NCBI RefSeq assembly: GCF_900112765.1 | Contig: NZ_FOMZ01000007.1 | Location: forward strand, 62,001-126,000 | Origin: Actinopolyspora alba | GTDB taxonomy: Bacteria > Actinomycetota > Actinomycetes > Mycobacteriales > Pseudonocardiaceae | Direction of reading: 5' to 3' | Length of the DNA: 64,000 bases | Shown: positions 54,409-62,087 of the stretch, piece after piece | Layout: every line of letters starts with the position of its first letter | Position numbering within the stretch: the first letter of the stretch is position 1 | Made by a program: the position numbers and the translations under genes | The notes under the pieces: model-generated | Told to the model about the DNA's origin: nothing | What the model saw: only the letters and a program-made list of their open reading frames with translations | Databases searched by the model: none

Positions 54409-55542
54409 ATGGGTTCTACCGCGAAGCAACGCACTGTCCGACTCTCGGCCCCGGCGGAGTACCTGGCTGCGATTCCGCACCTGCTCGGCTTCTACCCGAG
54501 GGATTCACTGGTACTGACCACGCTGCACGGCGGTCCGGAGGTAGCGAGGCTGGGGATGACCGCCCGGGTGGATCTCCCCGAGCCGAGCTGCCGTCGTGAA
54601 CTGGCGGCGGAGCTGGTGCGGGGACCGGTTTCGCACGACGGTCCCGACGGTCTGATGGCCGCCGTCGTCGCGACCCCGGACGCCGAGCCTGCCTCGGACG
54701 CCGATCCTGCCCCGGACATCGATCCGGCGGAGTCCGGAAGCGACGCTCCCGCAGCAGTCCGGCCGCCGGACCCCGCCACGGGGGATCCGCCGCACTCCGA
54801 ACTGGTGGAGTCACTGCGGCACGAGCTGCGCACGGCCGACATACCGCTCGTCCGGGCGCTCTGGACGCCCGAGATCCGACCGGACGGGATCTGGCGGTGC
54901 TACGGCGAGCAATGGGACGGAACGGTACCCGATCCGAGGTCCTCCCCGCTGGCGGCCGAGCTGGCCGTGGCGGGGGCGATCACGTTCTCCAGCAGGGAGG
55001 AACTCGCGGCGAGTATCGCTCCGGAGTCCCCGGAGACCACGGCCAGGTGGTCGGCACGACTGAACCTGATGCAGGACGAGGCGGAGCCGCACCGGGGTGA
55101 CGCGACGATGTGCGCCGCCGACACCGAGGCGGTGTTCGCCGCGATCCGCCGTACCGCGCGGGGTAGTCCGCTGACCGAGGAGGACCTGTTGCGAGTGCTG
55201 GTGGCGTTGTCCGACTACCGGGTGCGGGACCTGGCCATGGGAATCGCGCTGACCGTCTGGTCCCGTGCCGCCGAACAGCTGTGGTTCGTGCTGGTCAGAA
55301 AAGCACCCGAACCCGAGGTCGCCGATGTGGCCGCACTGCTGGCGTTCTCCGCCTATCTGCGGGGTGACGGTGCCCTCGCGAGCGTGGCGCTGGACCGGGT
55401 CGAACGGACCAGGCCCGCGCACCGCCTCGGTGAGCTGTTGCGGCGAGCGCTGGACAGCGGGATAGGTCCGGAGGAACTCGCCGTCGTGGTGCGCGACACC
55501 GCGGTGGACGCGCGGTTGATGATCGAACAGGAGGAAACCTGA
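54409..55542 (+). CDS. DUF4192 family protein
   Basis: A 377-aa cytoplasmic protein. The family signature lies near the start, LSAPAEYLAAIPHLLGFYPR followed by DSLVLTTLHG, and the helical C-terminal half includes LVALSDYRVRDLAMG. In the middle, residues about 80-120 are an acidic Ala/Pro/Asp insert. The function is unknown; DUF4192 is widespread in actinobacteria. The ATG at 54409 follows GGAGGT with only one or two bases of spacing, shorter than normal. Confidence 0.85.
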   Translation: MGSTAKQRTVRLSAPAEYLAAIPHLLGFYPRDSLVLTTLHGGPEVARLGMTARVDLPEPSCRRELAAELVRGPVSHDGPDGLMAAVVATPDAEPASDADPAPDIDPAESGSDAPAAVRPPDPATGDPPHSELVESLRHELRTADIPLVRALWTPEIRPDGIWRCYGEQWDGTVPDPRSSPLAAELAVAGAITFSSREELAASIAPESPETTARWSARLNLMQDEAEPHRGDATMCAADTEAVFAAIRRTARGSPLTEEDLLRVLVALSDYRVRDLAMGIALTVWSRAAEQLWFVLVRKAPEPEVADVAALLAFSAYLRGDGALASVALDRVERTRPAHRLGELLRRALDSGIGPEELAVVVRDTAVDARLMIEQEET

Positions 55543-55819
55543 ACCCGGCCACCGTGTCCCAGGGCGGTGAACTCGAATGTGGGCGAGCTCCGTCGTACGA
55601 GCTTCGTTGAACGCAGGACACTTCCGGACACACGTGACCCGAGTGGCGAGTGCTCCCGGGAGCGACGAGGGAGCGGCTGGTCCGACATGTTGGGTCGTCA
55701 CGTCGGCACGGTGTCCGCGGTGACCGTATGCTTACTCGTGTCACGGCTCGATACGGCGAGTTTCCCCCTCACCGGCTGTCACTACCGCGACACCGCACGA
55801 TTCGGACGGGAAAAGCATC

Positions 55820-56398
55820 ATGTCAAGTTTGATGGTGGACTTCATCGTTTCGCTCGACGGTTATGCGTCGGCGGACGGGTGGCCGGGGTACTGGGGCATG
55901 GCGGGACCCGAATACCTCGCCTGGATAGCGGAAGGAGCCGAACAAGAGCACACCGTGCTCATGGGTGCGACCACGTACAGGCTGATGTCCGATTTCGCGC
56001 CCGAGATGCCCGATGATCCCGGCATCGCCGCATTGACCGCGATGCCCAAAGTGGTGTTCTCCTCCACCTTGGAGACACCACTGTCATGGGCCAATACCGA
56101 GTTGGCCGAAGGGGACGCCGTTGAAGCCGTGCGGAACATGAAGCGGCGCGGCTCGCTGCCCATGCGCACCATCGGCAGCCTCAACCTGAGCAGGTCACTA
56201 CTCGAAGCCGGTGTGGTGGACCGTTTCCGTCTCGTTGTTTTCCCGGTCATCACGGGCGCTACCGGGAAGGAGCGTGTCTTCGACGGGTATCCCGATCTCG
56301 CCCTCGACCTGGTCGACAGCCGTACGTTCGACGGCCGGATCCAGTTGCTCGAGTACGTTCCCACTGTGCTCGACGGCCCGCTCGGCGTTGGTGGCTGA
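55820..56398 (+). CDS. Dihydrofolate-reductase-like (RibD C-terminal) protein
   Basis: A 192-aa NADPH-dependent reductase-like protein of the RibD_C/DHFR superfamily. It opens MVDFIVSLDGYASADG, has GATTYRLMSDF near residue 50 and IGSLNLSRSLLEAGVVD near 115, with VFPVITGATGKERVF near the end. These stand-alone proteins are common in actinobacteria and their substrates are mostly unknown; they are not the folate enzyme itself. GGGAAAAG precedes ATG 55820. Convergent with galE. Confidence 0.85.
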   Translation: MSSLMVDFIVSLDGYASADGWPGYWGMAGPEYLAWIAEGAEQEHTVLMGATTYRLMSDFAPEMPDDPGIAALTAMPKVVFSSTLETPLSWANTELAEGDAVEAVRNMKRRGSLPMRTIGSLNLSRSLLEAGVVDRFRLVVFPVITGATGKERVFDGYPDLALDLVDSRTFDGRIQLLEYVPTVLDGPLGVGG

Positions 56399-56574
56399 GT
56401 GTGGCGTTCCGGGTGGAGCCGCTGCCGGGTGTCGTTCTCAGCTCATCGACCGAACCGGGGCCGCGTCCCTTCACCACGGAGCCAACCGTTCCGACGGGTA
56501 AGCACCGGACCATCGTCGAGTGGAAAAGCTCGATCCGGTCCGGTGGCGTACTCGGTCAGTCGTGCGGTACTCGG

Positions 56575-57534
56575 TCAGTTCCTGTCGTCACGGACGAAGT
56601 CCCACGCGTCACGCACGATCTCCTCGATCTCACGGCGCTGTGGGTACCAGCCCAACTCCTGCTGGGCCCGCTCGCTCGAGGCCACCAGCGTGGCGGGATC
56701 CCCCGGACGCCGTTCCGCCACTTCCGCGGGAATCTCCCTGCCGGTCACCGCACGGCACGCGTCGATGACCTGCTTGACCGAGAAGCCCGTGCCGTTACCG
56801 AGGTTGTAGATCCGGTGGTTGCCCGGCAGCGATTTCTCCAGGGCCAGTACGTGCGCTTCCGCCAGGTCCCGCACGTGGATGTAGTCCCGCAGACAGGTGC
56901 CGTCCGGTGTGGGCCAGTCGTCCCCGGCGATGTGGACGCGCTCGCGCAGACCGCGTGCCACTTCGAGAACGATCGGAATCAGGTGCGTCTCCACCGTGTG
57001 CCGCTCTCCCAGCCCCCCGTGGGCACCAGCCACGTTGAAGTACCGCAGGCTCGTGGCCGCGATGCCGTACGCGGTCGCGTAGGAGGTGATGGCGTGATCG
57101 ATGGCCAGCTTGGTGGCCCCGTACGGGTTGGTGGGCCGAGTCGGGGCCTCTTCGGTGATCGGAACCGAGTCGGGCTGCCCGTAGACCGCCGCGGTCGAGG
57201 AGAACACGATTCGCTCGACAGCGTGCTCGCGCATCGCGTCCAGCAGTCGCACGGAGGTCAGCACGTTGCCGTGCCAGTAACGCGCCGGGTCCTTCGTCGA
57301 CTCCGCCACCAGCGACTTGGCGGCGAAATGCAGCACCCCGTCGAACCCCTCCGCGAGAACCTCCGACGCGTGCTCGGCGACGTCGCCCGTCACCAGCCGA
57401 CAACCCTCGGGCACGGCGTCCGCGTGCCCGGTGGACAGATCGTCGAGCACCACCACCTGATGACCCGCTTCGAGCAGCCGGGCGGCGCAGACGCTACCCA
57501 CGTATCCGGCGCCTCCGGTTACCAGCAGTTTCAC
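56575..57534 (-). CDS. galE: UDP-glucose 4-epimerase
   Basis: Interconverts UDP-glucose and UDP-galactose. The 319-aa short-chain dehydrogenase has the NAD-binding [10 protein letters not shown] at the N-terminus, FSSTAAVYG, and the catalytic YxxxK in NPYGATK near residue 140, with RYFNVAGA. The GTG start at 57534 follows GGAAGGTAG. Last gene of the ideR-galK-galE operon. It supplies UDP-galactose for envelope glycans and lets the Leloir pathway run; galT is not in the window. Confidence 0.95.
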   Translation of the reverse strand: MKLLVTGGAGYVGSVCAARLLEAGHQVVVLDDLSTGHADAVPEGCRLVTGDVAEHASEVLAEGFDGVLHFAAKSLVAESTKDPARYWHGNVLTSVRLLDAMREHAVERIVFSSTAAVYGQPDSVPITEEAPTRPTNPYGATKLAIDHAITSYATAYGIAATSLRYFNVAGAHGGLGERHTVETHLIPIVLEVARGLRERVHIAGDDWPTPDGTCLRDYIHVRDLAEAHVLALEKSLPGNHRIYNLGNGTGFSVKQVIDACRAVTGREIPAEVAERRPGDPATLVASSERAQQELGWYPQRREIEEIVRDAWDFVRDDRN

Positions 57535-57654
57535 GTTGCACTACCTTCCGACAGTATCGATTCACAACGTAGGTCGAACCTCGGCGCGCTCCACGAGGAA
57601 GCTCCGAGCAGGTACCCGCTCACGTCGCGGCGAGTGGGACAGTCCTCGACCCGA

Positions 57655-58836
57655 CTAGCGATCCCGTGCCGCTCCGGTGGAGGGAACGGCGGTGAACAGC
57701 CGAGGCGCGGCGAAGCCGTGCCGCTCGAACGCTTCGGTGACGGCCTGCTCCGTCCGGGGACGCAGCTCGGCGGAGACCAACGCGATCGCCGACCCTCCGA
57801 AACCACCGCCGGTCATCCGGGCACCCGACGCCCCCGATTCCAGCGCTGCCTCGACGGCGACGTCGAGCTCCGCGCAGGAGACCCGGTAGTCGTCGCGCAG
57901 GCTCGTGTGCGAGGCGGTCAACAGCTCACCGACCTCGGCGAGCTCGTCGCGCCGCAGCCGTCGCAACGTTTCCAGCACCCTGTCGTTCTCGGTCACCACG
58001 TGCCGAACCAGCGGACGCAACTCCTCGGGCAGCCGTCGCAGCGCGTCGTCCAGCTCCGCCGCCGAGACGTCCCGCAGCGCGGAGAGCCCGAGCAGTTCGG
58101 CCGCCTGTTCGCACCCCTTCCGCCGGTCCCCGTAGCCGGACTCGCTGTGCGAGTGGTTCGCACGGGTATCGACGACCAGCACTTCCAGCCCGCTGCCCGC
58201 GGCGTCGAACGGGATCTGCTCGGTATCTCCCGAGCGTACGTCGAAGAACAACGCGTGAGCTCGTTCGCAGCGCAACGAGGCCGTCTGGTCCAGCAGTCCC
58301 GTCGGGGCCCCGACGAACTCGTTCTCGGCCCGACGGGTCCAGTGCGCGACGTCCATGACGTCCGGCGCGTTCGGACCGTCCAGCGCTCGCCCCGCCGCGT
58401 CCAGCAGGGCCAACGCCGTGGCGCACTCCAGCGCGGCGGAGGAGGACAGTCCCGCGCCGGTGGGCACCTCGCCGGAGATGACCAGATCCGCTCCGGGCAG
58501 CGAGATACCGGACTCCCGGAGAGCCCAGGCGGCTCCCGCCGGGTAGCTCGCCCAGCCGCTCGGCTCGCCCGCTTCGAGGTCGTCGATCCGGAACGTTCCG
58601 GCGCGCTGCAGCGTGTCGTCCGAACCGTGCGTGGCCAACGACAGCAAACCGTCGTCCCGCCGCCGCACGGCGACCGCGGTGCGGTGCGGCAACGCGAACG
58701 GAAAGACGTAGCCGTCGTTGTAGTCGGTGTGCTCGCCGATCAGGTTGACCCTGCCGGGCGCGGACCAGACCGAATCCGGTTCCACTTCGTGTTCCGCCAC
58801 GAAAGCCCTCGTGGCTCGCTCCGCCGCCCCGCTCAA
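57655..58836 (-). CDS. galK: Galactokinase
   Basis: Phosphorylates galactose in the Leloir pathway. The 393-aa GHMP kinase has SAPGRVNLIGEHTDYNDG (galactokinase signature) near residue 25, motif 2 PTGAGLSSSAALE and the C-terminal ARMTGGGFGGSAIAL. The TTG start at 58836 overlaps the stop of ideR by four bases (TTGA), so translation is likely coupled to the iron regulator, an unusual pairing. galE follows after 120 bp. Confidence 0.94.
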   Translation of the reverse strand: MSGAAERATRAFVAEHEVEPDSVWSAPGRVNLIGEHTDYNDGYVFPFALPHRTAVAVRRRDDGLLSLATHGSDDTLQRAGTFRIDDLEAGEPSGWASYPAGAAWALRESGISLPGADLVISGEVPTGAGLSSSAALECATALALLDAAGRALDGPNAPDVMDVAHWTRRAENEFVGAPTGLLDQTASLRCERAHALFFDVRSGDTEQIPFDAAGSGLEVLVVDTRANHSHSESGYGDRRKGCEQAAELLGLSALRDVSAAELDDALRRLPEELRPLVRHVVTENDRVLETLRRLRRDELAEVGELLTASHTSLRDDYRVSCAELDVAVEAALESGASGARMTGGGFGGSAIALVSAELRPRTEQAVTEAFERHGFAAPRLFTAVPSTGAARDR

Positions 58837-59528
58837 CGCGGCCGAACCAGGACGGCGTGTGCGACGGACGGGGGCAGTTGGGTCCCACCGGAGCTGCCCC
58901 GCACGTCGATCGGCTTGTTGCTGCCGACCACGGAAACTATCTCGATGTCGTTACCCGGGACCACGTCCACCGTTTTCAACGAGTTCATCAGCTCCGGGTC
59001 GAGTTGTACGTGTTCGGCGATCCTGCAGACCAGCGCGCGGCCACCACCGTTGCGGGCGATCTCGTCCACACGTTGCAGTTCGGTGTCCACCTCGGGAGCG
59101 CCGTCGCCGACCCCCAGATCGTCCAGTCCGGGGATCGGATTTCCGTACGGCGAAGTGCTGGGGGTGCCGAGCAGGTTGACGAGTTTGCGCTCCACGGCCT
59201 CGCTCATCACGTGCTCCCAACGGCACGCCTCGCTGTGCACGTGCTCCCATTCCAGACCGATGACGTCGACCAGCAGTCGCTCGGCCAAGCGGTGCTTGCG
59301 CATCACACCGATGGCCCGTTCCCGGCCGGCTTTGGTCAGTTCCAGGTGCCGATCCTCGGCGACCGACAGCAGCCCGTCCCGTTCCATGCGGGCGACGGTC
59401 TGGCTGACGGTCGGCCCGCTCTGTTCCAACCGTTCCGCGATGCGGGCTCGGAGCGGGACGAGCCCTTCTTCCTCAAGCTCGTAGATCGTCTTGAGATACA
59501 TCTCGGTGGTGTCGATGAGATCGTTCAC
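58833..59528 (-). CDS. ideR: Iron-dependent repressor IdeR/DmdR (DtxR family)
   Basis: A 231-aa metal-activated repressor of iron uptake genes. The N-terminal winged HTH spans about residues 1-70, then the dimerisation domain and a C-terminal SH3-like domain. Metal ligands known from M. tuberculosis IdeR are all in register: M10, H79, E83, H98, C102, E105 and H106. The GTG at 59528 has GGGGAGC upstream. Its predicted operator appears at 27414-27432. It heads an operon with galK and galE. Confidence 0.96.
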   Translation of the reverse strand: MNDLIDTTEMYLKTIYELEEEGLVPLRARIAERLEQSGPTVSQTVARMERDGLLSVAEDRHLELTKAGRERAIGVMRKHRLAERLLVDVIGLEWEHVHSEACRWEHVMSEAVERKLVNLLGTPSTSPYGNPIPGLDDLGVGDGAPEVDTELQRVDEIARNGGGRALVCRIAEHVQLDPELMNSLKTVDVVPGNDIEIVSVVGSNKPIDVRGSSGGTQLPPSVAHAVLVRPR

Positions 59529-59876
59529 GCCAGCTCCCCATTCGGTCCACCATCAATGCTAGCCGGAACGCGAGCCCCTGACTGGTGCCCGGTCGGAGTC
59601 TCGTGTCTCCGCCCGTTCCCTTTCCGGGAGGGGCGGGCTGTCGCCCGGGAGCCAACGGCCTTCGGGAGCGGGGAAGCCCGCTCCGTGACGATGTCGATAC
59701 GGTGCTCCGACAGCCGCTGCCGAAGCGGCTGCGCTGCCGGTGGCTCGGCCTCCGAGCCGGGCTCGCGTCCTGCTCCGGCCGGATTACCGGGGCCGCGGTG
59801 ACGTTCGGCGGGCACGCAGCTGAACATCGGCACGTTCAACGTGATGAAGCCACCCGGACCGAGACCGGAGGTCGCG
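59529..59876. other. 348-bp divergent region ideR / sulfurtransferase
   Basis: Two small hairpins lie at 59712-59730 (AGCCGCT/AGCGGCT) and 59742-59758 (GGCTCGG/CCGAGCC). No iron box or gene was recognised. Confidence 0.5.
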
Positions 59877-60734
59877 ATGAGTCCGCTGATCAAACCTCGA
59901 CAACTCGAATCCGCGCTCGGCGGTACCGAGCCGCCCGTAGTGCTGGACGTTCGTTGGAATCTGCTCGGGCCTCCCGGGGAGCGGGAGTACGCCGAGGGGC
60001 ACCTGCCGGGGGCGGTGTTCGTCGACACCGAGACCGAGCTGGCCGCCCCACCCGCCGGGGAGGCCGGTGGCAGGCATCCGCTGCCGGACCCCGGGGTGCT
60101 GCAGCGAGCGCTTCGTCGTGCCGGCGTGAGCTCCGACCGGCGAGTGGTCGTCTACGACTCCGTGGACGGGTCGGTGGCCGCGCGCGCCTGGTGGTTGTTG
60201 CGCTGGGCGGGACACCCCGATGTCCACGTGCTCGACGGCGGATTCGCCGCGTGGTCCGCTGCCGAGTTGCCCGTCACCACGGAGGTGCCGCGACCGGACC
60301 CCGGGGAATTCGTGGTCTCTCCCGGGAACATGCCGGTCACCGACGCGGAGGGGGCGCGGCGACTGGCTCGCACCGGGATTCTGCTGGATGCCAGGGCAGG
60401 CCAGCGGTATCGGGGTGAGACGGAACCCGTGGATCCGCGGGCCGGCCACATTCCGGGGGCCTACAACGCTCCCGCCGGGGAGCACGTCACCGCTGCCGGT
60501 ACCTGGCGTTCCCCGACCGAACTGTCGACGCGGTTCACCGAGTTCGGCCTCACCTCGACGGGGGATGCGGGAGCCTACTGCGGCTCCGGGATCAACGCCT
60601 GTTCGGTGGTTCTCGCGTTGGAACACGCCGGGCTGCGCACTCCGGAGAACCCGGCGGTGCTCTACCCGGGGTCCTGGTCCGAGTGGTCCGCCGATCCCCA
60701 CCGGCCCACTGCCACCGGTGCCTGGCCGGGATGA
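59877..60734 (+). CDS. Thiosulfate/3-mercaptopyruvate sulfurtransferase (rhodanese)
   Basis: A 285-aa two-domain rhodanese. The first domain lacks the cysteine and has VVVYDSVDGSVAARAWWLLR; the second carries the active-site loop YCGSGINAC with C235, the persulfide-forming residue. The CGSGI loop is typical of the SseA group. ATG 59877 has GGAGG five bases upstream. The physiological acceptor is unknown. acuC follows after 44 bp. Confidence 0.93.
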   Translation: MSPLIKPRQLESALGGTEPPVVLDVRWNLLGPPGEREYAEGHLPGAVFVDTETELAAPPAGEAGGRHPLPDPGVLQRALRRAGVSSDRRVVVYDSVDGSVAARAWWLLRWAGHPDVHVLDGGFAAWSAAELPVTTEVPRPDPGEFVVSPGNMPVTDAEGARRLARTGILLDARAGQRYRGETEPVDPRAGHIPGAYNAPAGEHVTAAGTWRSPTELSTRFTEFGLTSTGDAGAYCGSGINACSVVLALEHAGLRTPENPAVLYPGSWSEWSADPHRPTATGAWPG

Positions 60735-60778
60735 GTCAACGGGTGTGTCACGTCCCTCCTGGCGGGTAGCTTCCCACC

Positions 60779-61954
60779 ATGAGCAACGAGTGCGCCGTTG
60801 TCTGGGACGAGTCACTGCTCTCCTACGACCTGGGCGGCAACCATCCGCTGCACCCCGTTCGGCTGGACCTGACGATGCGACTGGCGCGCTCGTTGGGGGT
60901 ACTCGACGGGGTGGTTCCACTGGTTCCCGGACAGGCGGCCGATGCCGAACTCGAACGGGTTCACACGCCCGGGTATCTGGCGGCCGTTCGAGCCGCTCCA
61001 TCGGAGGGCCCCGGAGTGGGGCACGGGCTGGGCACCGACGACAACCCGATATTCGACCGAATGCACGAGTCGGCCTCGCTCGTCGCGGGAGCTTCCCTGA
61101 CCGCGGCCGAACAGATCGTGTCCGGCCGTGCCAATCGTGCCGTCAATCTGGCGGGCGGCCTGCACCACGCGATGGCGGACAACGCGGCCGGATTCTGCGT
61201 TTACAACGACTGCGCGGTCGCCATCGCCTGGATGTTGGCCAACGGGATCGACCGGATCGCCTACCTGGACATCGATGTGCATCACGGTGACGGGGTGCAG
61301 GCGGCGTTCCGGGAAGATCCCCGGGTGATGACGATCTCGCTGCATCAGCACCCCCACACCCTGTGGCCGGGTACCGGTTTCCCCACCGAGGTCGGCGAGG
61401 GTGCCGCGAAGGGCGAGTCGGTGAACGTGGCACTGCCCCCGGGGACGGGGGACGCGGGGTGGCTGCGGGCGCTGCACGCCGTGGTTCCCTCGTTGTTGGA
61501 TGCGTTCGCCCCGCAGGTGCTGGTTACCCAGTGCGGTGCTGATCCGCACCGGGAGGACCCGTTGGCCGATCTCGCGCTGTCCGTGGACGGGCAACGCGCC
61601 GCCTACCGTTCGTTGCGGAGTTTCGCCGATCGCTACGCGATGGGGAACTGGTTGATTCTCGGCGGGGGCGGTTACGCGCTGCACAGGGTCGTTCCCCGCG
61701 CCTGGACCCATCTGCTGGCCACGGCGCTCGACCGGGACGTCGCGGCCGAGCGCAACGTTCCCGCCGACTGGATCGCCCACGCGAGCAAGGTCGCGGGCAA
61801 CGTGGCGCTGCCGACGTCGATGACCGACTGGGGCGAGACGGCATTCACTCCCTGGGACGGCACGGCCGAGTACGCGGTGGATCCGGCGATCCGGGACACC
61901 AGGAACGCGGTTTTTCCGTTGCACGGTCTGGAACCGCTGGACGGCCGCGACTGA
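60779..61954 (+). CDS. acuC: AcuC-type lysine deacetylase (class I/II HDAC family)
   Basis: A 391-aa zinc-dependent deacetylase. Active-site residues are visible: the paired His region in GGLHHAMADNAAGF, zinc ligands Asp/His in LDIDVHHGDG, and the third Asp in QCGADPHREDP; the GGGGYAL motif near the C-terminus holds the Tyr. In Bacillus and actinobacteria, AcuC deacetylates acetyl-CoA synthetase, reactivating it. The next gene encodes a GNAT/acyl-CoA synthetase fusion, the likely opposing acetyltransferase. Confidence 0.94.
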   Translation: MSNECAVVWDESLLSYDLGGNHPLHPVRLDLTMRLARSLGVLDGVVPLVPGQAADAELERVHTPGYLAAVRAAPSEGPGVGHGLGTDDNPIFDRMHESASLVAGASLTAAEQIVSGRANRAVNLAGGLHHAMADNAAGFCVYNDCAVAIAWMLANGIDRIAYLDIDVHHGDGVQAAFREDPRVMTISLHQHPHTLWPGTGFPTEVGEGAAKGESVNVALPPGTGDAGWLRALHAVVPSLLDAFAPQVLVTQCGADPHREDPLADLALSVDGQRAAYRSLRSFADRYAMGNWLILGGGGYALHRVVPRAWTHLLATALDRDVAAERNVPADWIAHASKVAGNVALPTSMTDWGETAFTPWDGTAEYAVDPAIRDTRNAVFPLHGLEPLDGRD

Positions 61955-62087
61955 TCGAAGCCATCCGGTCGGTGGTGCCGCGCGGGGAGCACCACCACTT
62001 GCGGGCGACAACACGACGGGGAAAGCTCTACGAGTTCCTTCGGTCGATAGTTCGGACAAGTGCACGGCAGTCGCTGAGAGGTTCACG

